64,000 nt of DNA from Bradyrhizobium diazoefficiens (GCF_016612535.1 NZ_JAENXS010000007.1:62001-126000), one strand, 5' to 3'. Positions 9,473 through 16,940 are shown, counted from the first letter of the stretch. A program made the numbers and translations. The notes: generated by a model not told the origin, from the sequence alone.

Positions 9473-10702
9473 TCACAAGGTGAGATTCTCGGACGGCAGC
9501 CCGAGTGCCACGCGTCCATAGTTGGTTCCGGCCGCATCGAAATTGAATGCGAGGTGCGAATTGATCGCATGCGCATCGCGGAATTGCCTCTGCAACACCC
9601 CCGTCGTGAACAGGCCGCGTGCTCCGCTCGCCGAAAACAGCATCGAGACGGCATCTGTGCACAGATTGACCGAGAACGCCCCGTCGCGCCGATATCTGGT
9701 CTTGGTCGCCATGTCGGGACCGTGGTTGCGTCGCGCGTGCTCCATCGCCTCGATACAGGCCGAGCGCATGATGAGGCGTGCAGCATCGATCTTGGCGGAT
9801 GCCTCCGCGATCTTGATTTGCGTACTTTGAAAATCGCTCAGCTTGGCGCGGTTGTACGTCGATATGCGGTGACGCGCGACCTCGGTATAGTCGTCCAGGC
9901 ATGCCTGCGCGTTCCCTAGCGCAACACCGGAGAGAACATAAGGAAACAGCGAGAACACAGGCAGCGCATACAGCGGATTGGGATTCACCTTGCTTCCGGG
10001 CGTTGCGCCTCCCGCAAGATCGCCCACGGCGACCGTCATATGCTCGGCCACGAAGGCATCCCTGACCTCGACATCCGACGACCCGGTGCCGCGCAGTCCG
10101 GCGACATTCCAGGTATCGAGGATCTTGTAGTCGGCCTTGGGCAGCAGGAAGATACGGTATTCGATACCGTCAGCCTCGTCCTCGGACGAAACGACGCTTG
10201 CGAGCATGTTCCACGCACAGGAGCCGACTCCCGATGAGAAGGGCCAGCTTCCGTGCAGCCGATATCCGCCCTCGACTTTCCTGGCGCGACCGGCGGGGAA
10301 GATGAACGACGACGCGATCAGCACGTCCGGGTCTCGGCCCCAGACCAGATCCTGCGCACTGTGCTCGAACATGCCGAGCATCCAGTGGTGGCTCGCCAGA
10401 TTGGCGAAATTCCAGGCCACCGATGCGTCGGCCCGTCCGAGCAATTCAGCGCAATCGATCAGGGCGACGTAATCGAGCTCGGCGCCACCGATCCGTTTCG
10501 GCTGAAGCATGCGGAACAGGCCGGCATCGTGCAGGTCCCGCTCGGTCTCGGGTGGCAGGTGCCGTAGTTCCTCAGTGCGAGCCGCGCGTTCCCGCAGCTG
10601 AGGCACGAGCGACCGGACCCTTGCAATCATCGTCGCATAGGCTCGATCGCCGGAGTCTATCCCCGCCGGCTGCCCCATGCTCGGCTCTTGACCACGCGCC
10701 AT
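9473..10702 (-). CDS. flavin-dependent monooxygenase, acyl-CoA dehydrogenase fold (HsaA/HpaB-like group D)
   Basis: A 409 aa protein with the acyl-CoA dehydrogenase fold. It shows the group D hydroxylase hallmarks: a helical N-terminal domain (ETERDLHDAGLFRMLQPKRIGG), a central GSWPFSSGVGSCAWN strand segment, and GLRGTGSSDVEVRDAFV in the flavin region. Oxygenases of this type hydroxylate phenols, hydroxypyridines or other aromatics using FMNH2 from a separate reductase, and that reductase is the next gene. Together they could prepare a ring for the NicX-like dioxygenase. True acyl-CoA dehydrogenase activity is less likely because of the adjacent reductase. Confidence 0.78.
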   Translation of the reverse strand: MARGQEPSMGQPAGIDSGDRAYATMIARVRSLVPQLRERAARTEELRHLPPETERDLHDAGLFRMLQPKRIGGAELDYVALIDCAELLGRADASVAWNFANLASHHWMLGMFEHSAQDLVWGRDPDVLIASSFIFPAGRARKVEGGYRLHGSWPFSSGVGSCAWNMLASVVSSEDEADGIEYRIFLLPKADYKILDTWNVAGLRGTGSSDVEVRDAFVAEHMTVAVGDLAGGATPGSKVNPNPLYALPVFSLFPYVLSGVALGNAQACLDDYTEVARHRISTYNRAKLSDFQSTQIKIAEASAKIDAARLIMRSACIEAMEHARRNHGPDMATKTRYRRDGAFSVNLCTDAVSMLFSASGARGLFTTGVLQRQFRDAHAINSHLAFNFDAAGTNYGRVALGLPSENLTL

Positions 10703-10792
10703 TCAGGTCCCTCGCTTCCACACATTTATGCGGCGGGAGCCTCGCCAAATCAAGCCAATGCAACGACGCGGCTTGCGATCGTGGCACGCTCT

Positions 10793-12061
10793 TCAGACCG
10801 CGTCCGTGCCCTTGCGCGGCCCAAAGGCTCCCTTCTCGGCCAACGCCGCGATCCGACGCTCATCGTAACCAAGCGTCTCACGCATGATGCCCTCGGTATG
10901 CTCGCCCAACAACGGCGCGGCTACGGGATCAACTGCCCCGGTCAGGCCCATCGTGATCGGTGGCTCGATGTTCGGCACCCACTGCGCCGTGCGATGCGGG
11001 ATCCGGCTCAGGCGCGCGCGTTCGCGCGCTTCGGGCGCATTGAATCCCTCCTCCACGGTCCGGAGATAGCCGACAGGGATATTGGCCAGCTTCATCTTCG
11101 CCATCCAGTTCTCGAGGCTGTCGGTTGCAAACACCTCCGCGATGGCCGCACGCAGGAGCTCCTTGTTCTCTGAGCGGGCCTTCCGCGTGGCGAAGCGCGG
11201 CTCGGTGATGAGATCCGGGCGGTTCAGCACCTCGACCACCAGCCGTCGGTACAACCGATCATTGGCGCAAGCCATGTAGAGCGGGCCATCGGATGCCTCG
11301 TAAACACCGACGGTCGGAGACCCGCTCGGCGAATTGCCGAACCGGCCGGGATTCTCGCCGTTGATCAGATAAGCCATGCCGTAGAAGCCCGTCATCCCCA
11401 TGGCGACGTCGAACAGGGCGACCTCGACGTGCTGCCCGCGGCCGAGCCGATCCCGCGCCAACAGCGCCAGCAGGATGGCATTGCAGGCAGACATCCCAGT
11501 TGCCATGTCGACAATCGGCGGACCGGTCCGAACCGCCGGACCATCGGCAAACCCGTTGAGCGACATGAAGCCGCTCTCCGCCTGCGTGATGGGGTCGAAG
11601 CCGGGGCGCGAGGCAAACGGCCCGGTGCGTCCGTAAGCGGAGATCGAGCAATAGACCAGCCGCGGATTGAGCGGCGCGACTGCTTCGTAGTCGAGGCCGA
11701 ACTTCTTCATGACCCCGCTGGAAAAATTCTCCACGACCACGTCCGCTTGGCGGATCAGATCCCGCGCGATCTCACGCGCCTCCGGCACGGCAAGATCGAG
11801 CGCGATGCCGCTTTTGTTACGGTTCAGGCTGAGATAGGCAGCGCTTTCGCCGCCGATCTCGGCATGTTCATAGGCGCGCGTGTCGTCGCCACCATCGGGG
11901 TTTTCGATCTTGATGACGCGGGCGCCGAAATCGGCGAGCGTCTGTGTGCAGGCCGGACCCGCGACCACGCGCGTGAAATCAACCACCAGCAGACCATCAA
12001 GTGCGGTAGGAGCTCCCGCCGCCCGCGACGAACGTTCCGGCAATTGAGGCTTGGTGGACAT
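10793..12061 (-). CDS. class III CoA-transferase (CaiB/BaiF family)
   Basis: A 422 aa protein beginning with the family pattern DGLLVVDFTRVVAGPACTQ, followed by KIENPDGGDDTR and LSLNRNKSGIALDL. The conserved AITQAESGFMSLNG-like and VDMATGMSACNAIL segments follow, the latter containing the catalytic-region Asp. These enzymes move CoA between carboxylic acids. In this cluster it would activate an acid intermediate for the hydroxyacyl-CoA-dehydrogenase-like enzyme. It starts the minus-strand oxygenase operon and is separated from the monooxygenase by about 90 bases. Confidence 0.85.
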   Translation of the reverse strand: MSTKPQLPERSSRAAGAPTALDGLLVVDFTRVVAGPACTQTLADFGARVIKIENPDGGDDTRAYEHAEIGGESAAYLSLNRNKSGIALDLAVPEAREIARDLIRQADVVVENFSSGVMKKFGLDYEAVAPLNPRLVYCSISAYGRTGPFASRPGFDPITQAESGFMSLNGFADGPAVRTGPPIVDMATGMSACNAILLALLARDRLGRGQHVEVALFDVAMGMTGFYGMAYLINGENPGRFGNSPSGSPTVGVYEASDGPLYMACANDRLYRRLVVEVLNRPDLITEPRFATRKARSENKELLRAAIAEVFATDSLENWMAKMKLANIPVGYLRTVEEGFNAPEARERARLSRIPHRTAQWVPNIEPPITMGLTGAVDPVAAPLLGEHTEGIMRETLGYDERRIAALAEKGAFGPRKGTDAV

Positions 12062-12169
12062 CCTCAGGCTCCCTTACAACGGCTTGTGCTCGCCGAATTT
12101 CCTGCAAGCGAACTTAAAGCCCGACGAGGCCGACTTCGCAAGGGCTTCAGCCACAACGCTTCAATACGC

Positions 12170-12204
12170 AAAAAGGACCCGGCAGCGGTGAAGCTGCCGG
12201 GTCC
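12170..12204 (-). terminator. factor-independent terminator after the GNAT gene
   Basis: A perfect 12 bp stem (GGACCCGGCAGC at 12175-12186 with its complement at 12193-12204) closes a 6 base loop. On the minus strand it is followed by five U residues. It lies about 75 bases past the stop of the acetyltransferase gene. Confidence 0.85.
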
Positions 12205-12279
12205 TCGGACATTGCAGGTGAACAAAACCGCGCCCCTTTACGTTGCGAAAGCCACGTTCCGCACCGCGGGACACACAGC

Positions 12280-12708
12280 TCAGCGAAGCGACCTTCGCCA
12301 ATAGAGGGTATGCGACCAGGCCCAGGGCACCTTGGGTTCATAGAGCCGATAGCCTGCCTGGATGAAATTATTGGCAGACACCGGATTATCGGTGGTATCG
12401 GAGACGATGCCGTCCCATCCGATGCGCCGCCCCCGCGCTTCGATCGCTCGCATCAGCCTGAGCTGAAGTCCCCTCCCCCAATGCCGCTGCAAGACCCCGA
12501 CCCTGGAGAAGTAGCCGCAATTGCGTGCGTAGGTGGACGCAACAACACCCGCGAAGGCGACCGCATCGTTACCCTGATAGGCGAGCCACCACGCACCGAG
12601 GTCGAACTGCGGCATCGCCGCCGCATCGAAGAACGTCAACCGATGCAGATCAGCCAGGGTGTCGGCAACGTCATCATCAGACGTATCGACGATACGAATT
12701 CTGTACAT
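12280..12708 (-). CDS. GNAT family N-acetyltransferase
   Basis: A 142 aa single-domain protein. The acetyl-CoA binding segment reads RVGVLQRHWGRGLQLRLM, a good match to the GNAT motif A (V-x5-RG-x-G-x-A type). NNFIQAGYRLYEP resembles the C-terminal motif B. It would transfer an acetyl group to an amine or protein N-terminus; substrate unknown. A strong terminator follows it. It stands at the edge of the repeat-rich accessory region. Confidence 0.75.
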   Translation of the reverse strand: MYRIRIVDTSDDDVADTLADLHRLTFFDAAAMPQFDLGAWWLAYQGNDAVAFAGVVASTYARNCGYFSRVGVLQRHWGRGLQLRLMRAIEARGRRIGWDGIVSDTTDNPVSANNFIQAGYRLYEPKVPWAWSHTLYWRRSLR

Positions 12709-12773
12709 GGGATTGCTCGTTTGGAGCGGAATGACCTTGCGGATTGTGCGGCGACGTCACCGCCGGGAGAAAC

Positions 12774-13073
12774 TCACTTGCCCAGCACGACCTTCACGCC
12801 GAGCCAGACGGCGCCCATCAGGCCGGTGGCAATCACCGTAATCACGGCCTTGAAGGTGTAGCTCTGCGCCTGTTCCACGCTTTTTCGCCACCGCCGCAGA
12901 TGCTGGAAATCCGCCCGAACCTCCCTCCGGTCATCGTCTTCGATTCCGAAGGAAGCCAGCACCGATGCCACGGCCTTCAGCACGATCGCGTCGATGCTGT
13001 CTTGCTGGAGTTTGTGCTGCTCGGCCAGCGTCTCGGCCACGATCGCTTTGATTTCGTCATCTGGTATCTTCAC
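12774..13073 (-). CDS. small protein with C-terminal membrane helix
   Basis: A 99 aa protein not recognised as a named family. The first 70 residues are charged and helical, with Glu/Asp/Lys-rich segments. A single hydrophobic helix (about residues 74-95, FKAVITVIATGLMGAVWLG) lies at the C-terminus. The GTG start overlaps the stop of the upstream gene as GTGA, so it is translationally coupled. The tail-anchored shape and coupling recall phage-type accessory membrane proteins, but no function can be assigned. Confidence 0.6.
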   Translation of the reverse strand: MKIPDDEIKAIVAETLAEQHKLQQDSIDAIVLKAVASVLASFGIEDDDRREVRADFQHLRRWRKSVEQAQSYTFKAVITVIATGLMGAVWLGVKVVLGK

Positions 13074-13342
13074 CGCTTGATGATCCTTGCGACATTCTCA
13101 AAGCCGCGCTTGGCGAAGTAGAAGGAGACGACGAGATTGGCGGTGATTGCCGCAAACCCCGCCAGCGGATCGGTTGATCCAAAGCCAAGGACCTTGTCCC
13201 AGACCAGGAGCTTGACGGCTGTTCGGGTATGGCTGCGTGCGATCGACCGGATCTCGGTCAGCGTTCGCGCCTTCGACGCCCTCTTGGCGACAGGCCGGTA
13301 GACGTCCGCCATCTTCGGCTCGTATTCAAGACCATCGCTCAT
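13070..13342 (-). CDS. small membrane-associated protein
   Basis: About 90 aa when started at the ATG at 13342, which has a GGAGA-type ribosome site in the upstream micro-ORF. A longer GTG start at 13357 is possible. A basic central region (AKRASKARTLTEIRSIARSH) is followed by a hydrophobic segment around residues 60-80. The ATG overlaps the stop of a 23-codon ORF as ATGA, and its own stop overlaps the next GTG. Family not recognised; the tight coupling supports it being real. Confidence 0.55.
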   Translation of the reverse strand: MSDGLEYEPKMADVYRPVAKRASKARTLTEIRSIARSHTRTAVKLLVWDKVLGFGSTDPLAGFAAITANLVVSFYFAKRGFENVARIIKR

Positions 13343-13410
13343 GCGAACATCTCCCACACCACAATCGCGACCAGGCCCGCCAGCGCGAACGATATCAGAT
13401 GGACGGTCAT
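13339..13410 (-). CDS. 23 aa single-helix membrane micropeptide
   Basis: A 24-codon ORF that is too short for usual gene calling. It begins MTVHLISF, is almost entirely a hydrophobic helix, and ends WEMFA. A GGAGAG ribosome site lies about four bases before the ATG. Its TGA overlaps the next ATG as ATGA. Size and make-up resemble small membrane subunits of the KdpF or CydX kind, but no homology is claimed. It heads a coupled three-gene set of small membrane proteins. Confidence 0.4.
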   Translation of the reverse strand: MTVHLISFALAGLVAIVVWEMFA

Positions 13411-13661
13411 CTTCTCTCCAGCGAAAACAACAATGCGGCAGATCGCGAGACGAGGCGCGATCGTTTCGGCGCGAACCTTATCCCCGTCTCCGGGGACCGC
13501 GGCGGCGCGAGCGAATGGCTCGCGCCGCGGGCCGGCACGTTCGCGCGTGCACGGCCAATCAATGTGGTTCGGACGGCGGCGCGCCGATCGGCGCTCCCTG
13601 AACGCGTATCAAGCAAGTGCGTGGCCGTGTTGCGCGGGTCGCCGTCCGATTCCGTAGATCG

Positions 13662-13753
13662 AAACGAAAAAGCCCGCAGCGGATGCTTCCGCGCGGGCCT
13701 GACAAACTCGTTTCGATGATGTCATTCTGCCGGTGTTTTGCCCGACGTGTCAA
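13662..13753 (-). repeat. promoter-terminator repeat unit, copy A
   Basis: First of seven copies. Read on the minus strand: TTGACA (13748-13753), 18 bases, CAGAAT, then a short transcribed segment and a GC-rich stem (GCCCGC/GCGGGC with a one-base bulge) followed by five T. A transcript of roughly 60-70 nt would result. In this copy the transcript would end well before the 23 aa ORF. Confidence 0.6.
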
Positions 13754-13800
13754 ATCTGAAATGCAATCTGATCGCGACGTTGCAATTCCGCAGCGACATG

Positions 13801-13887
13801 AAAAAACCCGCTGCGGATCATCCCGCGCGGGCTCGACCAACTCATCTCGATGATGCCACTCTGCCAGTGTTTTGCCCGACGTGTCAA
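13801..13887 (-). repeat. promoter-terminator repeat unit, copy B
   Basis: Second copy, 47 bases from copy A and in the same orientation. It has TTGACA at 13882-13887, CAGAGT after 18 bases, and a stem ending in six T on the minus strand. The core CGGGCAAAACACTGGCAG is shared with the other copies. Confidence 0.6.
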
Positions 13888-13948
13888 ACGATGTCGGCGT
13901 GGCTGCAAGAAGGACGTCAGGAACGCGGAGAGACTCTGCTTGGAATCC

Positions 13949-14023
13949 TCACGCTCGCGCGAGCGTCACGCGCCGGGTCATCGACTCCACCGACCTCATG
14001 CGCGTTCTTTGTCTCTGGTTCAT
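13949..14023 (-). CDS. 24 aa Arg-rich mini-ORF
   Basis: A 25-codon frame starting MNQRQRTRMRS. An AGGAGG ribosome site sits nine bases upstream inside the preceding mini-ORF, and its ATG overlaps that stop as ATGA. It is strongly basic. Codon overlap plus a good ribosome site argue for translation, but no homologue is known to me. Confidence 0.3.
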   Translation of the reverse strand: MNQRQRTRMRSVESMTRRVTLARA

Positions 14024-14133
14024 GTGCAAGTGCCTCCTGCATCCATTGGGGCCAGCCGACGGACCGCTGCTCCCGATTTTTCCGGGAGAATGGTAGTAGG
14101 CCCTACGGGGACTGCTCGCATTTTCTCGCTCAT
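14020..14133 (-). CDS. 37 aa mini-ORF coupled to the 113 aa gene
   Basis: A 38-codon frame starting MSEKMRAV, preceded by GGAGG at about eight bases. Its ATG overlaps the stop of the 113 aa gene (ATGA) and its own stop overlaps the next ATG. The peptide is neutral to basic with no membrane segment. Function unknown. Confidence 0.35.
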   Translation of the reverse strand: MSEKMRAVPVGPTTILPEKSGAAVRRLAPMDAGGTCT

Positions 14134-14471
14134 CGCAATTCCTCCGGGGATGATGTGGATCTCTCGATCTGATTAACGGCCGGCGAAGGATTGTTCGGAT
14201 GCACGATGACGCGTTCGATCCGCTGCAGCAGTTCGATTGGGGCACCGTCGGTAGCCAAGGGCTGCACTGGTCTGCCCCAGCCACGGTCAAGAATCGCGTT
14301 CGCGGCGGCTACGCGTGCGAACGCGTTCGCGCTCTCCTTGTACATGATGGCGGAGAGTACGTTGATTGCGGCTTCGGTCTTGCTCCTCGCCAACACCCGA
14401 ATGTCATCCAGCGTTGGATCTCCGATGCCGTCGCTGAAAGACAGAGCAGAACTTCTCTTCAACGTGACCAT
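14130..14471 (-). CDS. hypothetical protein with DUF5681-like core
   Basis: A 113 aa protein. The segment ALDRGW-like 'ANAILDRGWGRPVQPL' after a run of small helical residues resembles the conserved core of short phage/plasmid-associated proteins (DUF5681-like, terminase-neighbour type), in which an Ala-rich helix precedes LLDRGYGKP. ATG at 14471 has a GGAGC-type ribosome site. The terminator of repeat copy C lies only about 35 bases upstream, so copy C looks like its leader. It is followed by two coupled mini-ORFs. Confidence 0.55.
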   Translation of the reverse strand: MVTLKRSSALSFSDGIGDPTLDDIRVLARSKTEAAINVLSAIMYKESANAFARVAAANAILDRGWGRPVQPLATDGAPIELLQRIERVIVHPNNPSPAVNQIERSTSSPEELR

Positions 14472-14504
14472 TGGAAGCTCCTAAAAGGAACTGCGTTTAT
14501 GGAA

Positions 14505-14593
14505 ACAAAAACCCGCGGCGGATTGCTCCGCGCGGGCTGAACCAAACTCTTTTCGATGATGCCACTATGCCGGTGTTTTGCCCGACGCGTCAA
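14505..14593 (-). repeat. promoter-terminator repeat unit, copy C
   Basis: Minus-strand TTGACG (14588-14593), CATAGT after 18 bases, and a GCCCGCGCGGA-type stem with a T-run at 14505-14510. It directly precedes the 113 aa gene, so transcripts that pass the terminator would read into that gene. It continues on its right into a 139 bp block shared with copy F. Confidence 0.6.
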
Positions 14594-14732
14594 CTCCTTT
14601 GTGAGGATAAACCGAAGTAGCTCCGGCGCGTGACGGGGGACTCGGTGCGCCGGAGCCGCCTTTCCAGCCGGCCAATCGGCGGTATGGCGGCACGCAACCA
14701 ATCCCGGTTTGAAACTGAGGTTCCTAACGCCC
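14594..14732. repeat. duplicated block adjoining copy C
   Basis: This block matches 18647-18784 over nearly equal length with scattered mismatches, from GATAAACCGAAG to GGTTCCTAACGC. It contains a perfect 10 bp inverted repeat, GCTCCGGCGC at 14620-14629 and its complement at 14647-14656, with a 17 base loop. With copy C the duplicated unit is about 228 bp. Confidence 0.7.
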
Positions 14733-14765
14733 CTTCCGCCCGAGCTTGCGCTCATCCTTTCTGGA

Positions 14766-14966
14766 TTTCTCACGACAGCGCCGAACGCGGTCGTCGAGCC
14801 GATTCATCCGAAGGCGATGCCGGTAATCCTCACGACGGCCGAAGAACGAGAGGTTTGGTTGCGGGGCTCGTGGGATGAAGCCAAGACCCTACAGCGACCA
14901 CTGCCAGACGAGAGACTAAAGATTGTCGGGCGAGGGAGCGAGAAGGAGGACGCTGTGTCGGCATAG
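14766..14966 (+). pseudogene. 3' fragment of an SRAP (YedK/HMCES) family gene
   Basis: The plus-strand frame encodes [23 protein letters not shown] followed by WLRG and [13 protein letters not shown], ending at a TAG at 14964-14966. This is the conserved C-terminal part of SOS response-associated peptidase proteins, which protect abasic sites by DNA-protein crosslinks. The catalytic N-terminal Cys2 half is absent. The sequence to the left is the duplicated repeat block, so the gene was probably truncated when that block arrived. Confidence 0.65.
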
Positions 14967-14977
14967 CTCGCGAAGAA

Positions 14978-15478
14978 CTATCCACCACCGACTCGATCGT
15001 TATCTTGAACCTGGACAAGGACACCGAAAATATATGCGACCCTAGCGAATGATAGGAAAGCCCAAACAAATAATGAGAACCAAACGATTATCATTAGATA
15101 GAGGAATTTGTCGTCGGGAGATATCGTAAACTTCCAAACGAGCAACGGCATTGACGTAACCGTAAGGAGAAATCCGCTCGCGATTGCACGCATAATGTAG
15201 GTGCTAAATCTTCTCATCGAGCGAGTTCGGCGGACCTCTCCGATGAAGCCATCGTTTTTTCCAGCCACAAATCCATAGATTGCAAATACGCAACCGGTTT
15301 GAATGGAGGCCCACCCAAATACCGCGGAAAATAGATTACTTGCCGAGATTCGATCCGCAGCCATAAGCGGAATGATTGACGAGCGGAGCGACCACAGCAA
15401 GGCAAGAGCTATAAAGGCGCAACAGATCGGCCCGAAGGCTTCAACCATCCAGCCGAAAGATTTGCTAGAGCCACGCAT
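14978..15478 (-). CDS. four-helix membrane protein of a two-gene pair
   Basis: A 166 aa protein with four clear hydrophobic segments at about residues 8-30, 48-72, 88-112 and 120-150. A short positively charged loop (GEVRRTRSMRR) lies between the second and third. It starts 14 bases inside the end of the upstream 282 aa gene, so the two are made together. Base composition is visibly more AT-rich than the flanks, suggesting acquisition. Family not recognised. A membrane effector controlled by the partner protein is one idea, and it is inference only. Confidence 0.65.
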   Translation of the reverse strand: MRGSSKSFGWMVEAFGPICCAFIALALLWSLRSSIIPLMAADRISASNLFSAVFGWASIQTGCVFAIYGFVAGKNDGFIGEVRRTRSMRRFSTYIMRAIASGFLLTVTSMPLLVWKFTISPDDKFLYLMIIVWFSLFVWAFLSFARVAYIFGVLVQVQDNDRVGGG

Positions 15479-16313
15479 GCATTTGGTCTCTCAAGGCACT
15501 GAGCTTCACTCGATAGTTGGCCTCCGGATCATTGACACTAAGCTCGAGCCTCTCCCTTACTGAGAGAATATCTTCCAAAAGGTCTAGGTCCTCCGTCTTC
15601 TCGCCTTCTTGCCTAACTCTCGCTTTCATGCTCGAAATTTCGACTTGATCTTGTACGGCTTGAGCTCTGAAGTGGCGGACCATGGCCTTAATCCTTTCAG
15701 AGAGGCCACCTGAATGATGCCCCATAGAAAGATCGATTGTGATGCTCGGCGCCTCATAAGCTTCGCCCATGTCACGAAATGATCTGACGATTGATTGCGC
15801 GCCGCCGCGATCCATCTGATTAAGTTGCGTGGGGCCTGCTACACTGATCGAGATCTTTCGAACGATTCCTTGGTTGAATTTCTCCCACATGTCCTCGCGC
15901 ACGATAGGCTGAAATTCGAACCTGGCCCCGTCAACCATTTGGCCTAAGTACTCAGCGATCCGTCCGGGCGAAATGACGCGCGGATCGTACTGCAAACCAA
16001 GATGGTCATTGCCCGGTAGGTACCGAAACACTATCCCGTGTCCTAACGGGTTTCTGATCCGGAGGGGTCGTCGACCCGTTTCACTTACCTCGGACGGATA
16101 GTTCGTTTTCTGTATGCGCGTAAACTCGCCGTGAATCGAGCCACGAGCACTCTCTACGATCTCAGCTCTTACGTAATAGTCCTCGCCGAGTTGGCGTTCA
16201 CGGTCGGCTGGTCGAGGAATATCGCCGATCTGTGAAAGGATACCGCTGAAATTGAGCCGACCACCCGGCGCTCTAAGAACACGATAAAATCTAAAAGTAA
16301 TTCGTCTATCCAC
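15465..16313 (-). CDS. uncharacterised 282 aa cytosolic protein of a two-gene pair
   Basis: No family assigned with confidence. It resembles a group of unknown 270-300 aa proteins (DUF6731-like) that begin with a basic beta strand (RITFRFYRV). It has no signal or membrane segment. The middle (GHGIVFRYLPGNDHLGLQYDP) looks beta-rich, and the last 70 residues are charged and helical with Glu/Lys/Arg pairs. Start is GTG at 16313 with GGGGGAG seven bases upstream. It overlaps the four-TM gene by 14 bases. A dyad lies just upstream. AT-rich codon use differs from neighbours. Confidence 0.65.
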   Translation of the reverse strand: MDRRITFRFYRVLRAPGGRLNFSGILSQIGDIPRPADRERQLGEDYYVRAEIVESARGSIHGEFTRIQKTNYPSEVSETGRRPLRIRNPLGHGIVFRYLPGNDHLGLQYDPRVISPGRIAEYLGQMVDGARFEFQPIVREDMWEKFNQGIVRKISISVAGPTQLNQMDRGGAQSIVRSFRDMGEAYEAPSITIDLSMGHHSGGLSERIKAMVRHFRAQAVQDQVEISSMKARVRQEGEKTEDLDLLEDILSVRERLELSVNDPEANYRVKLSALRDQMHAWL

Positions 16314-16332
16314 TTAGCTCCCCCGCCTGTGT

Positions 16333-16356
16333 GTTGTGTCCATAGGATGACACAAC
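16333..16356. promoter_or_regulatory. perfect 8 bp dyad upstream of the two-gene pair
   Basis: GTTGTGTC (16333-16340) and GACACAAC (16349-16356) form a perfect inverted repeat with an 8 base spacer, so the half-sites are 16 bp apart. It lies 20-43 bases before the GTG start of the 282 aa gene, suitable for an operator. A transcript hairpin is also possible. Confidence 0.5.
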
Positions 16357-16507
16357 TTCAGCGAAGTATCCAAGAGGGCACTCCTCTCGCAGGGCTAGCC
16401 TGTGGATTTGCTCTCAAAACTGACAAGTGGAAAGGCTGTAACAGCCTTAGAACAAAACAAGAACATCGTCAATGGCTCTCATTGTTTTTCATTGATGTCA
16501 TACGCCC

Positions 16508-16575
16508 CTACTTCTCCCTCAGCTTCCGCTCGATACGAGCACCAACTGTCTTAGGGAACGAGCGCTTCACGCCAA
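16508..16575 (-). pseudogene. decayed 3' tail of a paralogue of the 82 aa gene at 19805
   Basis: On the minus strand this encodes VGVKRSFPKTVGARIERKLREK and a stop, in close register with the last residues of the gene at 19805-20053 (VGVQRSFAETIDAYIERKLREE). Nothing upstream of the tail matches: the sequence switches abruptly into repeat copy D. This is a truncated relic. Confidence 0.6.
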
Positions 16576-16587
16576 CTGGATCATTCG

Positions 16588-16649
16588 GCGCGGGCCGGCC
16601 AACTCATCTCGATGATGCCACTCTGCCAGTGTTTTGCCCGACGTGTCAA
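16588..16649 (-). repeat. promoter-terminator repeat unit, copy D (truncated)
   Basis: Carries the shared promoter half (TTGACA at 16644-16649, CAGAGT after 18 bases) but only one arm of the GC-rich stem; the terminator half is missing. The break coincides with the decayed gene tail at 16575. Confidence 0.55.
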
Positions 16650-16672
16650 ATCTTATTGCGGTTAAACCGAAA

Positions 16673-16864
16673 TCACGCCTCGTTCAGCCCGGCCCCACGG
16701 TCGACCACGACCGCTTCTCCCTTGGCGGTCAGCTTGAAGAGGTCGCCATCCCTCTCCACGTAGCCGTCCGCGATGAGCTCGAACAGTTCGCCGTGCCTGT
16801 CATCGCTGAAGGCGATGGACTGGCCGATGTCGCAGAGTGTGGCGATCTGGGCATCCGTCAGCAT
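16673..16864 (-). CDS. 63 aa hypothetical protein
   Basis: A short protein with a helix (LTDAQIATLCDIGQSI) and a hairpin-like pattern ADGYVERDGDLFKLTAKGEAVV. The latter looks like the wing of a small winged-helix fold (a DG-V-x-x-DG-x-FKLT-x-KG arrangement). The ATG at 16864 follows AGGAGG by six bases. Repeat copy E lies 80 bases upstream as an apparent leader. A decayed copy of its start is found near copy G. Function unknown. Confidence 0.55.
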   Translation of the reverse strand: MLTDAQIATLCDIGQSIAFSDDRHGELFELIADGYVERDGDLFKLTAKGEAVVVDRGAGLNEA

Positions 16865-16940
16865 TGTATCCTCCTGACGGACTAAAATCCGAAGGGCGCG
16901 AAGGGTTCCTCCGCCGCGCGGCCGGAGGTCGCTGCGACGG

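Noticed and set aside
10770..10790. TGGCACG sequence as a sigma-54 site
   Set aside because: The -12 TTGC element is missing and no gene starts downstream on that strand.
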